Source: Phycisphaerales bacterium
GTDB taxonomy: Bacteria; Planctomycetota; Phycisphaerae; Phycisphaerales; UBA1924
Length of the DNA stretch: 9,958 nt
Reading direction: 5' to 3'
Assembly: GCA_025453375.1 (NCBI GenBank)
Contig: JALOQT010000055.1
Coordinates: 1 to 9,958, forward strand
The notes below the pieces were generated by a model. It did no database searches, was not told the DNA's origin, and saw only the letters and a list, made by a program, of their open reading frames with translations. A program made the position numbers and the translations under genes. Shown one piece after another: positions 6,782-9,958 of the stretch (position 1 is its first letter; every line of letters starts with the position of its first letter).

Positions 6782-7792
6782 TCACCGCCCACCCAGCAAC
6801 GTGCGAATCGCCATCCGCACCGGGCCAAGCCCAAAGAAGCGATCACCACTAAGGCGACACGCCCGCGCCGCGCTATACGCATGCGCCGCCGACGTAAACC
6901 CGATCGGCCCCATCCCCGTTTCGAAGAACCCCTGCCACGATTCATCAATGTCCTCGATCACTTCCTGCACCGCGATGATCGGCTCGATCGGCAGCAACCC
7001 CGTCACCAACTGATACCCGATCCGCACGATCGACGCGACCTCCGCCCGCTCCATGGCCGCGCGGTCCGGCAGCATCACGCCTGATGACGCACCCGCCGTC
7101 ACGCCGGGCAAACCGCCGCCGCCATAAGGCGACGCACTGCTCACCCCGCACGCCGCACAGTCCATCGCATAGTCCAGCGCATAAAACTCAATGACCAGCC
7201 GCCCCGCCCGATCGACCTGCACCTGCTCCATCGTCAGCGGGCCATGCGCCAGGCCCATCGGATGCGCACACCGCGACGCATCGAGCAACTGCTCCATCGC
7301 CCGCTTGCTCTCCTCAAGGCTCAGCGACCCGCCCTTGATCCGCACAAGCTGCGCCAGCGTCACCACGCCGTCGGCATCCCCCGTGTAATCCGTCACCGCC
7401 CACGGCCCGTGATGCACGCCGCCATCGCCGCTCGCCCCTTGGCCCTCAGTCTCCCACCCAAACGCCTGCACTTTCAGCACGTGGGGCTGGTCAAGCGTCT
7501 GCAGCCGCGCCATCGCCGCGGAATACGCCCGCACGTCCACTGCCGCGCCGCGCGTCGTCGTCGCGGGCATCGGCGTATGCAGCAAATGGCTCGTGTGCCG
7601 CTGCGAGTGCACCGCCAGATATCGCGGCCCGCGCGGGCCATCGGCCAGCTTCCGCGCCGCGGCATACTCGCCGAGCACGATCGACACGCCCTGCGTCGAT
7701 GCCGCCCCCGCCCCGCGCGCAGCACCGTCCCGCGCCGTCATGGCGGGCGCACCACTCTCCGGCAGGTTGGACGTCTGCGACATCGAAGGCAT
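6782..7792 (-). CDS. Kinase-like protein with degenerate active site (putative pseudokinase)
   Basis: This 336-aa protein has no membrane span, and I recognise it only by fold-level pattern. LGEYAAARKL (about 40-49) and RYLAVH (about 57-62) resemble the first strands of a Ser/Thr kinase N-lobe. HGPLTMEQVQVDRAGRLVIE (about 183-202) followed by FYALD aligns without gaps to the catalytic loop and DFG region (HRDLKPxNxLxDxxGxVKIxDFG). AEVASIVRIGYQLVTGLLP (about 250-268) resembles the helix that usually reads DVYSLGxxLYELLTGxxP. In this alignment the catalytic Asp is Pro, the Lys is Thr, the Asn is Gln and DFG is FYA, so phosphotransfer is not expected. It may be a scaffold or sensor; no partner is visible apart from the lipoprotein gene just upstream. 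The ATG at 7792 directly follows a GTG at 7795, and neither has an SD. Homology search or structure prediction could overturn the call. Confidence 0.58.
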   Translation of the reverse strand: MPSMSQTSNLPESGAPAMTARDGAARGAGAASTQGVSIVLGEYAAARKLADGPRGPRYLAVHSQRHTSHLLHTPMPATTTRGAAVDVRAYSAAMARLQTLDQPHVLKVQAFGWETEGQGASGDGGVHHGPWAVTDYTGDADGVVTLAQLVRIKGGSLSLEESKRAMEQLLDASRCAHPMGLAHGPLTMEQVQVDRAGRLVIEFYALDYAMDCAACGVSSASPYGGGGLPGVTAGASSGVMLPDRAAMERAEVASIVRIGYQLVTGLLPIEPIIAVQEVIEDIDESWQGFFETGMGPIGFTSAAHAYSAARACRLSGDRFFGLGPVRMAIRTLLGGR

Positions 7793-7822
7793 CACGACAG
7801 CACGCTCGCGTCATTCACTCGA

Positions 7823-8083
7823 TCAATCCACCGGCGCCAGCCGCTGGCGGAGGTTCACCTGTTCACGCCCGAACTCATTGGTGATCCGCTGCGGCACACG
7901 CTGCCCGCGAATGTCGTCATACGCATCAAACGGCGTCCGTGGCTCGTCGGGCGTCAGCAGCGGGCGATTGCACCCGCCCGCCCCCAGCACCACCATCAAC
8001 ATCCCACAAGCCCACGCCACACCCATCGCCCCCACGCGGCCGGAGGTCACTCGAGATCGACGCGAAAAGTCAGCACCGCTCAT
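7823..8083 (-). CDS. Small putative lipoprotein
   Basis: This protein is about 86 aa. Basic residues in the first 17 positions are followed by a hydrophobic stretch (about 18-36) that ends in a lipobox-like LGAGGC, with the lipidated Cys at about 38. The -3 residue is Ala rather than Leu, so the lipobox is weak but acceptable. The mature part is only about 49 residues, with RTPFDAYDDIRGQR and a terminal NLRQRL. I associate small lipoproteins of this form with planctomycetes, but I know of no function. An in-frame GTG at 8110 would add nine residues, and neither start has a good SD. The gene lies 30 bases upstream of the kinase-like gene on the same strand, so the two are probably co-transcribed. 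Confidence 0.65.
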   Translation of the reverse strand: MSGADFSRRSRVTSGRVGAMGVAWACGMLMVVLGAGGCNRPLLTPDEPRTPFDAYDDIRGQRVPQRITNEFGREQVNLRQRLAPVD

Positions 8084-8134
8084 GCCCAAGGCTAGGCGAA
8101 GGCCCAGCACCGATGCACCACGCCCACTGCCCGT

Positions 8135-8153
8135 ACATTACTCGCACTAATGT
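8135..8153. repeat. Short inverted repeat at the 3' end of the DsbD-like gene
   Basis: ACATTA (8135-8140) and TAATGT (8148-8153) are perfect six-base complements around a seven-base loop, touching the stop codon of the gene to the right. The stem is AT-rich in a GC-rich setting, so it would make a weak hairpin. It lies between the DsbD-like and lipoprotein genes and could be a regulatory site or chance. Confidence 0.25.
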
Positions 8154-9214
8154 CACGGCGTCGTCACCGGCTGCTCGCCCCAGGGCAGCGTCAGGTCATA
8201 CGCCTTGGCACTCGCCCCGCTGCCCAGCCGCACAACGCCCCGAATCGTCGGCTTGCCGGGCGCCGTGAGATTCGTCGCTGTCACCGCCTTGGCCGCGTGG
8301 CGGAACCGCAGCAGCATGTTCCCGCTGGCCGACGCGCCGGTCGCCACCGAGTCGATCAGTTCCGGGCCATCCTCCAGCGGATAGAACTCCATCGCCACCG
8401 GCGGCGTGCTCACCAGCGCCAGCCGCGCCTCGGGCGTCTCGTCCGACCATGCCGCCTTAAGCAACCCAGCCGGCAGCGGCTCAACGCGGAGATGCGGCGA
8501 TGCCGCGCCACCGCCAGCCGCCTCCACGCGCTGGCCCGCATCGCCAGCCGGGGCCAGCACCAGCGACACCTCGGTCGCCAACTCCACCTCGCCCGGAATG
8601 CACGAGTCCTTGCACACCAGATACTCGATCTTCACCCGCAGCGGCAGCGTTGCCTTCGAAGCGCCCTCACCCGTCCCGCCCTTCGCCGCGTGCGTGACCG
8701 TCAGCGGCAGCATCACCGTAAACGTCCCCGTCAGGGCGTAGTCCAGCAGATCACCCCCGCCCAGGTATCGCGTCGGTGCGGGATACACCGGCGTCCCAAC
8801 CGTCACCTTCGCACCCGGACGTTGATCCACACCCGGCCCCATGCTGACCGTCCACGCGATCGGCGTGCCCGTCGCATTCTGCCCCGGCCAATACGTGTGC
8901 CACTCCGGCGCGACGGTGAACACCACCGGCAACACCACCTTCACCGACGTCTCCGCCGCGACAGCGGGCTTCGGATCACTTGTGGGGGACGTGGAGGTCG
9001 TCGGCGTCGTCGGTGCAGCCACCGCCGGCATCAGCCGCACCTGCACCAAATCCTGAGCCCGCGGCGGCGCCCCAAACTCATCCGGCGGCGCCATCGCCCC
9101 CCCAGCCCGCGCACCAAGCCCAGCCACGCCCACCACGCCGGCCAAACCCGGCACGATCGCCAGCACGCTCAGGATCATCGCTCGCATCACCCACGATACG
9201 GCCCCGCCCGCCAT
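8153..9214 (-). CDS. Secreted DsbD N-terminal (alpha) domain-like protein
   Basis: The protein is about 353 aa. A hydrophobic N-terminus (about 10-35) looks like a signal peptide, followed by a Pro/Thr/Ser-rich stretch (about 66-86). The folded part then carries hallmarks of the DsbD-alpha/DsbC-like domain: FTVAPEWHTYW (about 99-109), a YPAPTRY segment (about 144-150), and LVCKDSCIP (about 199-207) with two cysteines separated by three residues. In full-length DsbD this periplasmic domain passes electrons from the membrane domain to substrates. Here the membrane and thioredoxin domains are absent, so the electron source is unknown. The gene follows the ABC ATPase almost immediately. Starts at TTG 9223, ATG 9214 and ATG 9187 are all possible; I chose 9214 because it is ATG and closest to the upstream stop. 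No SD is evident. Confidence 0.8.
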   Translation of the reverse strand: MAGGAVSWVMRAMILSVLAIVPGLAGVVGVAGLGARAGGAMAPPDEFGAPPRAQDLVQVRLMPAVAAPTTPTTSTSPTSDPKPAVAAETSVKVVLPVVFTVAPEWHTYWPGQNATGTPIAWTVSMGPGVDQRPGAKVTVGTPVYPAPTRYLGGGDLLDYALTGTFTVMLPLTVTHAAKGGTGEGASKATLPLRVKIEYLVCKDSCIPGEVELATEVSLVLAPAGDAGQRVEAAGGGAASPHLRVEPLPAGLLKAAWSDETPEARLALVSTPPVAMEFYPLEDGPELIDSVATGASASGNMLLRFRHAAKAVTATNLTAPGKPTIRGVVRLGSGASAKAYDLTLPWGEQPVTTP

Positions 9215-9223
9215 CAGGTTCAA

Positions 9224-9943
9224 TCACATCGCCGCCGCCGGCTCCGTCCGCTCGCTGCGGTCAGACACGATCACCCCATCCTTCAGCCGCACCACCCGCT
9301 CGGTGATCTGCGCGATATCCGGATCATGCGTGACCATGATGATCGTCCGCCCCTCGCGGTGCAGCGCGTCAAACAGATCAAGCACCGCGCGCCCCGTCGC
9401 GCTGTCCAGGTTGCCCGTCGGCTCGTCAGCCATGATCACCGCCGGCTCGCTGACCAGCGCCCGCGCAATCGCCGCACGCTGCTGCTGTCCGCCCGACAGT
9501 TCCATCGGCCGATGCTCCAGCCGATCCCCCAGCCCCACAAGGTCCAGCAACTTCGCCGCCCGCCGATGCCGCTCCACACGCGAGACCTGCTGATAAAACA
9601 GCGGCACCTCGACATTCTCCCGGATCGTCAACTGCGGAATCAGGTTGAACGCCTGAAACACAAACCCGATCTTCCGCCCGCGATACGCCGACAGTTCATT
9701 GTCCGGCATCTTCTCCACCGGCTGTCCATCAAGGATGTATCGCCCCCCCGTCGGCCGATCCAGGCACCCCAGCACATTCATCATCGTCGACTTGCCCGAC
9801 CCGCTCGCCCCCATGATCGCAACATACTGCCCGCGCGGGATCGACATCGACACACTCCGAAGCGCCTCGACAGCGATGCTGCCATCCGGCTTGAAGTACG
9901 TCTTGCTGACGCTGTCGAGTTGAACAATCGGTGCGGCCGTCAC
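9224..9943 (-). CDS. ABC transporter ATP-binding protein, MacB/LolD type
   Basis: This is a complete 239-aa ATPase subunit. It has Walker A GASGSGKST (45-53), the Q-loop FQAFNLIP (Gln 97), the signature LSGGQQQR (149-156), Walker B VIMADEPTGNLD (169-180, catalytic Glu 174) and the H-loop VTHD (His 206). The FQAFNLIP and DEPTGNLD forms are typical of the MacB/LolD/FtsE group, which works with FtsX-like permeases in lipoprotein release or efflux. No permease is in the window, and it would probably lie beyond the right edge. The GTG start at 9943 is supported by AGGA at 9954-9951, seven bases upstream. The stop is followed at once by the DsbD-like gene, so co-transcription is likely. Substrate is unknown. 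Confidence 0.94.
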   Translation of the reverse strand: MTAAPIVQLDSVSKTYFKPDGSIAVEALRSVSMSIPRGQYVAIMGASGSGKSTMMNVLGCLDRPTGGRYILDGQPVEKMPDNELSAYRGRKIGFVFQAFNLIPQLTIRENVEVPLFYQQVSRVERHRRAAKLLDLVGLGDRLEHRPMELSGGQQQRAAIARALVSEPAVIMADEPTGNLDSATGRAVLDLFDALHREGRTIIMVTHDPDIAQITERVVRLKDGVIVSDRSERTEPAAAM

Positions 9944-9950
9944 AATCGAA

Positions 9951-9954
9951 TCCT
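9951..9954 (-). promoter_or_regulatory. Ribosome binding site of the ABC ATPase
   Basis: AGGA on the minus strand lies seven bases before the GTG start at 9943. It is one of the few clear SD sequences in this window and supports choosing the GTG. Confidence 0.55.
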
Positions 9955-9958
9955 AGGT

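Overview
The window is about 10 kb of very GC-rich bacterial chromosome, nearly all of it coding. The gene set suggests a planctomycete-type bacterium, perhaps Phycisphaerae-like. The reasons are a fused CcoN-CcoO oxidase, a kinase-fold protein with an eroded active site, a small lipoprotein of a kind I associate with that group, and several genes without a visible Shine-Dalgarno (SD) site. This assignment is an inference, because there is no rRNA or other strict marker here.

Region 1 (1-3097, minus strand) holds the end of a cbb3-type cytochrome c oxidase operon. It has a CcoN-CcoO fusion (302-2803) followed by a translationally overlapping CcoQ-like subunit (61-309). A candidate sigma-70-type promoter lies upstream, near 2891-2919. 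The expected ccoP would lie beyond the left edge.

Region 2 (3098-5040, minus strand) is a mutL mismatch-repair gene in two reading frames. The N-terminal ATPase part (3523-5040) and the C-terminal part (3098-3544) are joined by a -1 frame change at a G6 run. The segment that should carry the DQHA-type metal-binding motif of endonuclease-type MutL is missing at the junction. This is the most notable observation in the window.

Region 3 (5259-6599, plus strand) is one intact amino-acid dehydrogenase of the Glu/Leu/Phe/Val family, divergent from mutL across a 218-bp gap. It converges on region 4 across a 182-bp gap that holds a GC-rich hairpin.

Region 4 (6782-9943, minus strand) contains four closely spaced genes in transcription order. 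They are a MacB/LolD-type ABC transporter ATPase, a secreted DsbD-alpha-like protein that starts right at the ATPase stop codon, a small lipoprotein, and a kinase-like protein that has lost all recognisable catalytic residues. The first two are probably co-transcribed, and the last two probably form a pair.

Most of the window is housekeeping or ordinary accessory metabolism. I see no CRISPR array, insertion sequence, tRNA, rRNA or obvious defence system. The points that merit a second look are the split mutL, the kinase-like protein with its lipoprotein neighbour, and the stand-alone DsbD-alpha protein coupled to an export-type ATPase.
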